A DNA stretch of 64,000 nt, from NCBI GenBank assembly GCA_015039365.1, contig WION01000003.1, positions 744,001-808,000 on the forward strand, written 5' to 3'. Below the pieces are notes generated by a model. The model made no database searches, was not told where the DNA came from, and saw only the letters and a list, made by a program, of their open reading frames with translations. The position numbers and the translations under genes are program-made. Source of the DNA: Amanita rubescens. Lineage: Eukaryota; Basidiomycota; Agaricomycetes; Agaricales; Amanitaceae. This document shows positions 1 to 9,789 of the stretch, piece after piece; within the stretch, counting starts at the first letter, position 1; each line of letters begins with the position of its first letter.

Positions 1-425
1 AAATGACGCACGGTCGGTCGGATTACCGAGCAGTGTACATTCGTCCCAGTAAGTGAGTGGTACACATGACACGGAAGGCATACTGAGGAAGTTAGGCTTG
101 GTATATCACGCGCATCATCGGCCGATGACGACGCCCATTGCTGTTCTCATGGACCTGTCAAATAACCTGCATGAGAGGACTCCCCGTAGTATCCCCACGC
201 CGTCTAGTATCCTGCGAACACTCGGCACAGCAATGACACCGCAGGCTAGGGGATGACGTATATACATCGCCGCTTGAATCTGTGGCAAATGCGCTGAGCA
301 TTCCTCCAATTCACGTTGACAGTGTTGGACAGGCGATCTGCGTTGTGCTGGATGAGGATAGTGAGGTACGCGGGATTGTGAATGTGAGAAGAATGCGGGA
401 GTTGATTGGGTGGGGAGAGGAGTAA
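1..425 (+). CDS. COQ11: 3' end of a COQ11-like mitochondrial NAD(P)-binding protein (5' truncated by window edge; frame broken)
   Basis: Coq11 (yeast YLR290C family) is an atypical short-chain dehydrogenase of the inner mitochondrial membrane linked to coenzyme Q synthesis. Seen here: the exon at 1-48 ends in an 'IRPS' reading, a 47-nt intron lies at 49-95 (GTAAGT...TTAG), and translation resumes as 'LVYHAHHRPMTTPIAVLMD', the RPG-LVY-H-RP-TTP region I associate with this family. The C-terminal part is 'IPPIHVDSVGQAICVVLD', followed by 'GIVNVRRMRELIGWGEE' and a stop at 423-425. The two halves are in different frames; removing one G from the G4 run at 249-252 joins them without other change. 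An alternative is a 43-nt intron at 202-244 with a poor donor (GTCTAG), which would delete conserved-looking sequence. The family call is from memory of motifs and is moderately sure. Confidence 0.6.
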
Positions 426-565
426 TAGTGATCCTACCTAGTCTTGCTTTACCGCCGGGCCGCACTGACTCGACCTGACCCTGAGACTAGATAAAAAAAA
501 GTCGCATCATCTTCCAAAGGCTTACTTGTTTTCTGCCATGTCCCTCGGCTTGAACAGCGCCTAGA

Positions 566-1602
566 TTGTCGCTGACACAGCCCACAGCTCGCGGCTTGTC
601 GTGGTCTGCACCATGCAATACTGCATATGCACGGCCCCTTCCTCTCTTCTTGGGGGCCAGAGGGCGCAATGGAATTGCATCCACAGAGAATGAGGACCTC
701 AAAGGACGCCGACTCCTGCGAATGCTCATGTTCGGAAAGCCTGGGGCAGGAAAGGGCACACTGACCGCACGATTGGTCAAAACATATGATGTCGTATCGC
801 TCTCAACAGGGGACCTCCTTCGACGTCACATCAATCGACGCACAGAAGTAGGAAGAGAAGCAGAGGAGATAGTCGCATCGGGGGGACTACTGCCAGACGA
901 AGTAATGCTGCGTGTAGTAAGCAGTGAACTAGATGAGCTGCGCAATCAGCACTGGATTCTGGATGGGTTCCCAAGGACACTGGGACAGGCCGGGTTGCTG
1001 GATGCACATCTCAAGTAAGCAGAATGACATGTTAGTGTACCCATTTTGACATCGCCTGCAGGAAGCGAAACATGCCATTGACACTCGTCGTCAATCTTGA
1101 CGTCCCAGATGACGTGATTCTGAGCCGAATATCCGACCGTTGGGTTCACTTACCTTCGGGTAGGATTTACAACCTCTCGTATAATCCACCCCGCATTCCC
1201 GGTCATGATGATATTACTGGAGAACCTCTCACTAAAAGACCGGATGACAATCCGGAGATTTTTGCTCGTCGCCTTTCACAGTTCTACGCAGCGACGGCGC
1301 CCCTCCTCGAATATTACGCTAATCTAGCTTCAAAGACACCCTCTCCACCCCGTAATCCTAATCTTCACCCTCACCAACTTTCCTTCCCGCAGTCCGGTCC
1401 ACCTTCTCTCAAAATGAGAACTCTCGCCGGATCAACCTCAGATGAGATCTGGCCACAGCTTGATGGCGTCATTCGGGGTGGATTTCCCGCTCTGCGGGAA
1501 CGTGTCGAAACTCTCGAGATGAAGGAAAAAAGAAGGCAACACAGCCTCAGCGAAGCAGTCCTTGCGGATGGACTTGGCTTGAATGCAGGTATTAGAGATT
1601 GA
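566..1602 (+). CDS. ADK2: GTP:AMP phosphotransferase / mitochondrial adenylate kinase
   Basis: Adenylate kinases interconvert NTP + AMP and two nucleoside diphosphates; the AK3/ADK2 branch works in the mitochondrial matrix. Two exons, 566-1014 and 1062-1602, with a 47-nt intron, give a 329-residue protein in a clean frame. Motifs seen: P-loop GKPGAGKGT, the AMP-site 'STGDLLRRHI', 'WILDGFPRT', and a long LID region containing 'LPSGRIYNLSYNPPRIPG', 'DDITGEPL', then 'KRPDDNPEIFARRL'. The LID carries no zinc-type cysteines. The roughly 55 residues before the P-loop are Arg-rich with few acids at first, compatible with a mitochondrial presequence, though an extra 5' intron cannot be excluded. The protein also has a C-terminal extension of about 80 residues beyond the usual core. 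It is convergent with the methyltransferase gene that ends at 1754. Confidence 0.88.
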
Positions 1603-1753
1603 TCATCACATCTCACGTTTGGATGACTGGTGACGATGAGCGATGAAACTTGTATCGTTATAGTTGATTATGTCCTGTCTTTATTATCGTAGGCCATACC
1701 TGTCCATGGATGACAATTGAGTCATTGGTATATAGAGCGAAGAAGCATTATAC

Positions 1754-2762
1754 TTACATTTTAACTTTATACAAAAGTTCTGGAAACCCGTGTTGCAACT
1801 GCTCCTTGACTATCCTCAATCCAGCTAGTTTAAATAGGTGCTTCCAAGCCATGTCGGACCTTCACGTCGCCGTGAATCGATTAATCGCCGGATGTAAAAA
1901 TAATAGACTTGCCTTGTCAAGCTAGAATCCTGTTCATCAAAAACTGTTCTCCCCGTCCCGTCTGCATTGTCTGAGCACAGGTTTTCTTTCACCACTATCA
2001 AGCTTCGATCTTTTGGTCCATCCTTACGCAATGCAGCGTGGCCGCGGCGCAGGAATGCGACAAGATCAGCATCACTCAAATGACCCATGCACCACTGGCA
2101 CCAGATTACATCATAACCCGCTCCGATGTCGGCTAACGGCCGTGCAGGCTGATATCCTACGCGATCCAGAAACTTGACGCGATGCGGGTTCAATGGATCG
2201 AATTCCTGCAATGTCCCCTGCAGAACGGTTACGCTCCTTGTCTGGTGGGCGAGCCCCTCCCAACTACTAATTTTTTCGTCGATATTATCGTCTGAGGCTC
2301 CCCCGCGTACGCGTACAAGGGCCTCGTTCACGAACGCTTCGACAGGTTCGAGAAGGACCACATCCGATACGAGATGAAGGAGAACGTCGGAAGTAACGCG
2401 GCCAACACCGGCGCCAACGTCTAGCGCACGAGTGCGTCGGCTTCAGACGCTCATCTGGGTTGATAGGTTGGAGAGCAGAAGGTACCGATGATAGCTCCGG
2501 GTATAAGCTAAGCAGGAAAAGCCTGGAATCAAGGGCGTCGATTCGCGGAAGAGACTTCCGTTGGTTCAGATTTCAACGGTCGTTTCGGAAGAAAAAACCG
2601 AGTTACCCCTGTGCCAAATCCACCTAGAAAGCGGTCAGTCTAGAAGCTCCGGTTGAGAAGAAAACGCGTACCTAGTACACCATCATAACTCGCGGGCTGC
2701 GTACTCCAGTAGTCGATGCCATCTTCCACCACAGGATCTGGAATCACTGGAATGGGCTCCAT
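1754..2762 (-). CDS. Protein N-terminal (Xaa-Pro-Lys) methyltransferase, METTL11A/NTM1 family
   Basis: Enzymes of this family alpha-N-methylate proteins whose processed N-terminus is X-Pro-Lys, using S-adenosylmethionine. The start at 2762 gives 'MEPIPVIPDP', then the family signatures 'YDGVLGGFGTG', the SAM motif 'RALDVGAGVGRVTSD', 'IWCQWCMGHLSDADLVAFL', 'IVVKEN' and the C-terminal 'ELLYKVKM', with the stop at 1754-1756. The last intron (1860-1912, 53 nt) begins with GC rather than GT; only this GC-AG splice joins '...SSLTR' to 'SDMAWKHLF' in frame. One frame break lies near 2428-2440, just before the SAM motif; dropping one C of a CC pair gives a continuous protein. Only 41 bp separate this start from that of CSM3, so the promoter is probably bidirectional. 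Confidence 0.85.
1860..1912 (-). other. GC-AG intron in the N-terminal methyltransferase gene
   Basis: Read on the minus strand the intron starts gcaagt and ends gaag. The GC donor is embedded in an otherwise perfect consensus (AG|GCAAGT). The nearby GT donor would give the wrong phase, whereas the GC donor restores the conserved reading across the junction. Confidence 0.8.
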
Positions 2763-2803
2763 GGCTGGTCGAGCCAAACAAGGCACAATAACGCGATCTC
2801 ATC

Positions 2804-3924
2804 ATGGACGCGTCCGACAAGATCAGTGAACCTCTCTTCCTTTTCGACAATGATTCAGATGTCGAGTTCGTCGCCCTAGACAGAGCAGAAGTGCAAAGCG
2901 AGCCACCAGATGCTTCAGAAGATAATCTCGGCGCGATAGTGCCTCCAAAGACGACTGGTGCATTTGACCTAGAAGCTTACCGGAAGGAATCTTTGGCCCG
3001 TCATCGAAAAGAACTCAACAAGACCAAGAAATCAGTAATAATATCAGAATCTGTCCCAAATGATTCTCCCGCGACGTCAGGCGCCAAGGATTCAAGAGAG
3101 AAGTCGGGGGACAAAAAGCCGCGTCAGAAACCAAAAAAGTTAGACGAGGGACTTTTGTTGAATCCAAAAGGGTTCCCTCAACTTATCAAAATGACAAAGG
3201 ATTTCCAATTAAAGGGAAAAGGACACGAGGTGCGTCTGCCTCACTCAACCGACGCCTGAGATCAACCATATTCATCCAGGCTACAGACCTCGATCGTCTG
3301 TTGCAAGTATATCAATTTTGGACACATCAACTTTACCCCAAGATGCAATTCAGAGATAACGTTTTGCATATAGAAAAGTTGTGTCATTCTCGTCGAATGA
3401 TGGTACGCGAATGCCTTCCAATTAGTATTGTCTACCGATTGACGCTCTTTTAGTCTGCGTTGAGTGTCTGGCGTGATGAGGCTCACGGGAAACCAGATGC
3501 AGACGTACAGCTTTCAGAAGAGGAGGAAGTTGCGGCTGAGCAGGACCAAGAAATGGTGACGGATCATGCTCCGGAACAATCAACCACATCTCCTACTGAC
3601 GGTGTCCATTCCTCCCCTCCTTCGTCTCGCGCTCCCTCTCATCCTCCAACATCTGACATGGAGTCAGAGCCGAATAACGCAGTAGACGATATTACAGACG
3701 CCGATATGGATGCCATGATTCAAGAATATGCAAATGACCCACAGGATGATGACATGGGGCAAGATCCAGATTCTCTTGAGGAGTATTTTACTTCATTAGC
3801 ACCACCGCCAGATCCAAAGACAGGAGTAGTCAACAGCGATTTGCCCTTGACGAACAACACAGGAGCAGCACCTTTACTACCACATGAAGAGGAAGAATAC
3901 TGGGGAGAGGACATGTATATATAG
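2804..3924 (+). CDS. CSM3: Replication fork protection complex subunit Csm3/Swi3 (TIPIN)
   Basis: Csm3/Swi3/TIPIN pairs with Tof1/Swi1/Timeless at stalled replication forks and supports checkpoint signalling in the nucleus. Three exons (2804-3229, 3280-3402, 3454-3924; introns of 50 and 51 nt) give a clean frame of 339 residues. The Swi3 domain is seen as 'GFPQLIKMTKDFQLKGKGHE' joined to 'ATDLDRLLQVYQFWTHQL', then 'YPKMQFRDNVLHIEKLCHS'. The N-terminus is acidic with a basic Lys-rich stretch before the domain, and the C-terminal half is acidic, Ser/Pro-rich and presumably disordered, as usual in the family. It is convergent with CMR1 (59 bp between stops). No frame problem was seen. Confidence 0.9.
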
Positions 3925-3982
3925 TTTAGTTTCTGCATCCATTCATTGTACTACTAATAATACCCTAAACCACCACGATAAA

Positions 3983-6211
3983 CTAGGAATGTTCAATATC
4001 GTGGGGTGCCCAGAGAACGCAACGACCGCTAGCGTTCCCACTGACGGCTCTCTCAACAATGCTTGGGTGTGATGCTGTAACAGCTTGCACGGCCGATATA
4101 CTGCTGGGGCATGAATGGCTAATAATAAAATAAAAAAGACAACGAACCGTTGACGATCAGATAGTCGCGCGATCAATTCGCCCTGAAAATCATTAGCTCA
4201 ATCAGGGGTGCCAATATGATACACAAACCTTTCCAGAAAATATGTCGAGTGAATGGTTCATGTTGCCAATCTTTGAGGGATACACGCTCAGCCGCAAGAA
4301 TAAATCACAGCAAAGTGCACTTACGGTAAAGTGAGGATAGGCGTCAGGATTATGACTCCATTGTGCTCTCAAAATCGTCAACCATTTCCCCTATGAAAAT
4401 TGAGCGAGGGTAAAAAAACTACCAGAAAACAAGATACGGACCGTTTGGCAGTTATGACTAATTCGAACGAAGGGTTTGGACTTTGGGAAAGGATCCTTGG
4501 ATTCAAACAAGCGAGAATCAAAGTCCCATACTACACAGGTCGTCGATGAACAAGATGTTGCAACTGTTGCACTAGCACTTACATCGCAACGCATCATCGT
4601 AACTTGTGCTGACAATTTGACGTCCTCGTGGATCCCAGTATGCAGAACTGACAGACTTGTCGTGACGCCATTCAGCACGTAGTGTGCCTTTACCCCTTTT
4701 AGAATCAATATATTTGGCCACTCTACTGGAGTCAAATTCGATAGACGAAAGAACCGATAACTCCTCCGGACCACCGGGAGACGAGGCAGGTGGTGTAGGA
4801 GGTGCGTTATCTGCGACATGCGTCACAATGTTCTTCAAGTTCCGGACATCCCAAATCCTATAACGTGTAAGTCTAGTATCATGTCCTTTGGATTAAACCT
4901 CACATCAAAGATCTATTGTTGCTGGCAGTCAACAAGAAATTGGGTCTTGTAGGATTGAGGCTAGCACAACCAATTTTGGATTCGGATAAAAAGTACCGCT
5001 TCGCTTTAGACTTGTGTTGCCGTAAATCTAGGTGCGACACGCCACCTTCGCCATCCGATATCCACATTTCGTGTCCTAATGGGTCCAAATCAATGCTGCA
5101 AATAAGAGTTTCATCCATAGAAAAGATTTCATGAGAAATGCCAGTGGTAAATGACAAATAGCGAACGGTGCAATCATAAGAACTGGTATATAGCTGTCCA
5201 GAGTTTCGGTAATGTATACAGGACTGGACGGCAAAAGGGCTTACATTATGTGCATTAATCGGATCTAATTTTATGCAAGAGATGGAAGACTTTGCGGTAG
5301 CTGGCCAGTGGACTTGCAGCCGCCAATACTTTCCGCCTTCGCCGTCTTCAGGAGCAGAGATATCCCCATCTTCGTCAGCGATTTCCTCCAGTGGAGCCCT
5401 CGCGTCCCAAATCCCGAGCTGACCGTGTTTGTCTACAATAAGATCAGTCAATGCTTAAAAGCACGCGTTAGATAACTCACCTCCGAAAAAGATAATGTCT
5501 TTTGTCGGCTCAGGGTGGTACGCGCAGGAATACACTCGATCTTGCGTGACTTTGGCGCGCGAAAATACTTTCATGGACTTCAATCTCGTTCTCAGCTCTT
5601 CCGCTGCGGCTTTGTCCTTCTTGTCATCTTGGAAAACGTAAGCCTCCGTGCCACCGGTTCGACGTGGATACGAATTATGAGTTAGGGACGAAAACGCAGA
5701 GGTTAATTTATCTATTTCTGGAAGCTCTTCCTCTCCCAGGAGCACTGATAACTCTAAATCCTGGTGGCGAGGAAGCTTGGCATTGCGAGCGCGCTCTTCG
5801 GCCTCCAACCTTGCTTCAGCTTCCTTTGCACGCTGTATCTCAAGTTCCGCCTGTTCCGGTGTCAGTGTTATTAATTCATCTGAGCACGTAACTGACATAC
5901 TTCACGCTTTCGTCTCTGCTCTGGGCCTTCATTCGGGTCAATAACGCCCCTCAATCGCGCCGAGTGTCGCCTAGGTGCTTCTGGCTCGGATGTTTCACGT
6001 TTCCGTTTCGCAGGCCGAACGGGTTTCGCCGTAGGTTTTGCTTTACGTTTGGATACACCGATGTCCTCCACAGCCTGTTTCAGCTCTAGTTGTTCCAATA
6101 AGGCGCGGTTGCGCGCAATATTTGCTTCCCGTTCAATCTCACTTGGAAATAGTTAGACGCACGTTTGTGCTGCAATATTAGAGGTACGCACTATTGGGAT
6201 AATTTCGGCAT
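3983..6211 (-). CDS. CMR1: DNA damage-binding WD40 protein CMR1 (WDR76 family)
   Basis: Cmr1/WDR76 is a nuclear WD40 protein that binds UV-damaged DNA and associates with replication-stress foci. The start at 6211 gives 'MPKLSQYEIEREANIARNRA', the conserved N-terminus, followed by a nuclear-signal-like stretch ('RPAKRKRETSEPEAPRRHSA') and a seven-bladed propeller. Blades are recognisable in 'GQLGIWDARAP', 'TSSYDCTVRYLSF', 'WISDGEGGVSHLDLR', 'IVSTSYDDALRLWDFDS' and the C-terminal 'SAVQAVTASHPSIVERA', 'GRCVLWAPHD'. I traced nine or more introns of 45-55 nt; the last five exons splice cleanly to the stop at 3983-3985. The intron around 5160-5215 is in frame, so readthrough would not introduce a stop. 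No frame break was found. Confidence 0.88.
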
Positions 6212-6430
6212 GACTTGCCACGGACCAAACGGAAGCAGTGGCCTCAAATTTAGTGCCAATGTCACAACTCACGTGGGTGCGTGACAGACGTGTCAACAAG
6301 CCGGTATGTGATTACAGATAGCAATACATTATAAATTCCAGTACACAATAATCTTCTAAAAATTAGCCGTGGTATCCAATGTCCGTGAATGAGATAAGAA
6401 AGTAACGAGATAGCAGCGAACGGATCAAAA

Positions 6431-7603
6431 TTATGTCACCTCCAGGATGGACGTCTCCAAAACACGGAACATTGTGGGATCTTTGGCATCTTCTGACCAC
6501 CCTACCACTTCACGCCAGTTGGCAGAATTCGCTTCTTTCTCTCCGGCGCCATCAAATAGAGCTGCGTCTTCGTCGCTTAATCCGCGGAAGATAAGGAAGA
6601 GGCGTGTAAACACGCAAGGATCCGCTGTGACGGATATATCGACAGCCGCGGCAATCTTTCCTGGAGATAAAAAGCGATAAGCGACATTTTTATGCGCTGC
6701 GAACGCTGATAGATTATTGCTATTTCGGGTTAGCGGAAATGGTGGCGCCAAGACCGTGGACATACTTGACAAAAGTAGTGCGAGCATGTATGGACATTCC
6801 CAGCTGGTCTAGAACATTCATGATGTGTGGCACGAAATCCCGGAAAGACATGGCGTAGCCATTTCGCGCATTGAGTAATTCGGTAGGGTCGATCATGGCT
6901 GGATCTGGTCTGCATTTTGATTTAATGTAGTAACGCGGAAGAAGGAAAGATAGTGACTGACACTGCTTCATAGTACAGGGCAGTGGCGACCATTTCCGTC
7001 TCAAAGTGCTCCAAAGCGCCTCCCGGATGAGCTCTTAGGAAATACTTTACTTTGTTCTCTCCCAGGGTTTCCGCCGGCGGCCAGGTGAGTCCGAGTTTCC
7101 AAAAGGTTGAAAAGGTCAAAATAACGTCACAGTACTGAACGGAAGGGGTCAGAATGTTTAGATGGCACTTGGCTGTTGTTGGTTTCGCCACAGCAGCCAA
7201 CTTTGTTATGACGCGATTGTCCACCAGGAACTCGGGAGCATATTCATCCCCGGCAGGAAGTCTTGTCCCAGAAAATTCCATTTTATGAACGTCTCCCTGA
7301 TGGACAATATCTAATTTTCCCCAAAACATGCCATCGACGGTAGTACCGTCCTCCATGCGGGCCATATCAAGCTCATCGGAGTTAACGGTGACGTCCAGGG
7401 CGACATGCTGACCAGGCGCTAGTTCTAAATTAAGGTATGCAGGCATTTCTAGAACAGGGGGCGGACTGGAGAGAATTTGAGAAACAGAGCGCTATGTGAA
7501 TTGAGATGCTTACGGGGGTGGACTAGTTCACTATTAGTCCACGATGACCAGGGAGTATTTTAAAATACACTTACGGAGGCTCAGTCTGGTGGCGGAGGAG
7601 CAT
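6431..7603 (-). CDS. Conserved fungal protein of unknown function, with polyproline N-terminus
   Basis: Five exons (7575-7603, 7514-7522, 6962-7465, 6766-6909, 6431-6719) sum to 975 nt, a 324-residue frame ending in EVT. The second exon is only 9 nt and codes for prolines, so splicing builds a run of eight prolines followed by 'VLEMPAYLNLELAPGQHVAL'. Other blocks are 'KMEFSGTRLPAGDEYAPEFL', 'SVQYCDVILTFSTFWKLGLT', 'DFVPHIMNVLDQLG' and 'ITADPCVFTRLFLIFRGL'-like sequence near the end. I do not recognise a named domain. It has no signal peptide or membrane segment. The composition and clean splicing argue for a real, constrained gene. Its first exon overlaps, in another frame, the last exon of the gene at 7581-8071; together they may be one gene with a single-base frame break (see findings). 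An alternative start is the ATG at 7446. Confidence 0.65.
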
Positions 7604-8071
7604 CAGACACGATCTCAACCCGGAGACCCATTACGCCCATCGTTGCAATCTGATAAGAGTCCTCATTACTGAGCTAGATGGTATGTGTCAGAGACGGAGA
7701 CAACTTGCAGCGCAGACCTACATAAATATAAGGACCCGAGACAAGCCGCTGAAGTCAATGTCAGCATGCGGTACCAGACTTGTGATACGAGCGCGTACAG
7801 CAGCATGCAGCGATGCGTATTCTATAGGTACCCTGAGTGTGAAGAGGGCATCCGGAGGAGGTTTTGTCCAATCTCGGGCGATTGCATCCAGTTCCTAAAA
7901 TCACGGTAGGTCTAGAATGAAAGAGAGGCGATGTGCACGTACAGTAAAGGTATTCGGCAGCTGGGTGCATGACGTCAGGATAGCAGAGGGGGGAGTGATA
8001 AATCATACCTTCTGAACTGTTTCTAAATCGCCGAAAATCAGGGTCAGATGGCGCTGCGTTGACAGCGCCAT
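7581..8071 (-). CDS. Small conserved protein of unknown function, possibly the N-terminal part of the gene at 6431-7603
   Basis: Four exons (8009-8071, 7944-7961, 7722-7894, 7581-7668) sum to 342 nt and code for 113 residues. The second exon is 18 nt, flanked by two introns of 47-49 nt; without it a single 114-nt intron, unusually long here, would be needed. The protein begins 'MALSTQRHLTLIFGDLETVQ', continues 'ELDAIARDWTKPPPDALFTL' and ends 'MGVMGLRVEIVSDAPPPPD' before TGA. The terminal prolines sit exactly where the polyproline run of the downstream gene begins in the other frame, with no room for a promoter. I consider one fused gene as likely as two. The region to 8324 is a 252-bp divergent promoter shared with the SAP-domain gene. 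Confidence 0.5.
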
Positions 8072-8323
8072 CTGAGCTGGAGGACGGGGGTCGTCCTTTT
8101 GTTTGGGCTTGAACTTGCCCCAGAATGATGTGGACGGCAGACTGGCGGTAGTTGAGCTGGGGGAATGGGGGTAAGAAAAGAGAGATAGCGAGAGAAGAGG
8201 ATAAGATACAAACGCAGGGGAATGCAGCATGTTATAAGATGCGAGTGTTGCTGAGCAAAAAGGCCATAGCCGACAGCCACGACCCATCCACGAGGCGATC
8301 ACAGATAATCTCCACGTGACCAA

Positions 8324-9084
8324 ATGCTCCGTCTTTCCCGCCCCCGTACTCTCCTCCGCCTCCGCCGCTCCCTCGTCTCCTCAGTCCTCCTCAACCGTTC
8401 TTGGGACAAAGCTTCCATAGCAGATCTCAGGGCAGAGGCAAAGTCCCGCGGTCTACCTGTGTATGTCTTTTTCTTTTTCTTTACCTCTTCTCACCATTCC
8501 AAAGCAAGGGAAACAAGGCAACAATCATTGCCAGGCTCCAGAACTTTGATAGTAATCTTGCCAGATCCCCAGAACCTTCTGCAAGGAGCGCTTCCACGGA
8601 GGCCGCCACACCGCACACAAAGTCTTTTCCACCACTTGCAGGATTAGCACCTGGGATTCCGTCAAACTCAAATCAACGTAGTCTGGCAGAACCATCCTTC
8701 AACATAAAACTACCTAACCTTACGCGGCCAGATCCCGTTCGACCCGTCCAAATTGTGCGTTTCGGCTAAAATTAGTCTTACCCGTCATTAAATTTTTCTG
8801 GCGTCACAGCCTTACCTGCCCGACTTTTGGGAATCATCCACAGCTAAAAATGGACCCAATGAGCAACCCTTGCCCACATTGCCCAAGCTTCTAGGTCGTA
8901 GGAGATGCCAGTGCATTTCACGGTGGTGGTCCAATCTGGTCCGATTCGGAGTCATTATCTGAGAGCGCCACGGCCGAACCTCCTCTCCCAGATAAAGAAG
9001 GCATCTTTTCATGACATTGCGGGAGATCTTGGATTAGCGCCATGGGGAGAAATTAGAAAGAACTGGCGTCGAATGTTATCATAG
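8324..9084 (+). CDS. SAP-domain protein, probably mitochondrial (two frame breaks)
   Basis: The N-terminus 'MLRLSRPRTLLRLRRSLVSS' is Arg/Leu/Ser-rich with no acids, a good mitochondrial presequence. It is followed by a SAP motif (helix-extended loop-helix nucleic-acid binding fold): 'ASIADLRAEAKSRGLPV', the 44-nt intron at 8461-8504, then 'KGNKATIIARLQ'. The middle is Ser/Pro-rich, then 'PYLPDFWESS', 'LPTLPKLL', 'VVGDASAFHGGGP' and a C-terminal 'FHDIAGDLGLAPWGEIRKNW' to a stop at 9082-9084. Two single-base breaks interrupt this: the GG at 8894-8895 and the T4 run at 9006-9009; deleting one base at each site restores a smooth protein. The two sites and the intact flanks favour sequence errors over decay. 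Specific function unknown. Confidence 0.65.
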
Positions 9085-9138
9085 AGTTTGGACAATAATA
9101 TAATGAATGCTCTCTGCTCAGTTTTTTTTTACCACGTT

Positions 9139-9728
9139 ATGCTTTCGGTGCGCGCCATCATCCTCGCGTCTCGTCGGACTATCCACACCAAACCAACAAG
9201 CAAAAGATGCGAACTCGTTGGCCCCCCAGATCCCATATCACATCTCCGACCCGTCATTTATGACGAACCCCACGTTTCCATCCAGCCAAAGCGACTCCCT
9301 CATCCATACTCGCTCTCCGAGTTCGACTCGGCAGAAAGCCTCTCTGAAGATCTCGAGTTGCAATACAAGCTGCAGCGCCAACAATTAGATGCATTCAGCC
9401 ACCAATTCTGGCTCCAGGTGCGTAGCTTCCACTGTCCCAATATTTCCTTCCTCACCACGCAACGCAACAGGCCAATACACGGTTCGAAGCAGCAAAAGCA
9501 ATGATACTCGAAGCTCTTCCGGATTCCGCCTCTCCTCTATACAAAGAACAGGCGCTCTCCGATTTTTACCGAAGCTGGCTAATACAAGAATCGGAGCAAA
9601 TGGACGCTTATACCGCGGAATGGCGGAAGCGCAATTTTACGGTTATCGCGTTGGGAGTTCGCGTCGAATATCGGCGGCTATGCAAACGCATTTCCAATTC
9701 TCTATCGTTTGGCAAAACTCATTCATAA
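9139..9728 (+). CDS. COA8: COA8/APOPT1-family cytochrome c oxidase assembly or stability factor
   Basis: COA8 (APOP1) is a mitochondrial matrix protein that protects or assists assembly of cytochrome c oxidase. Two exons (9139-9417, 9471-9728; 53-nt intron) give 178 residues in a clean frame. The start at 9139 gives 'MLSVRAIILASRRTIHTK', a presequence. The family block follows: 'ELVGPPDPISHLRPVIYDEP', an aromatic/basic helix 'LEL-QYKLQRQQLDAFSHQFW', then 'ANTRFEAAKA' and 'YTAEWRKRNFTVIALGVRVE'. An upstream in-frame ATG at 9103 would add 12 residues and spoil the presequence. It starts 54 bp after the SAP gene on the same strand and is convergent with NUP133. Confidence 0.75.
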
Positions 9729-9789
9729 GCAATACATCAAATGGCGAAACTAGATACAAAAATCTCGAGTGTTTTCTACCCTGGCCCTC

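Noticed and set aside
115..465. 116-residue open frame on the minus strand
   Set aside because: It is antisense to the COQ11-like C-terminus and has no motif or splice structure.
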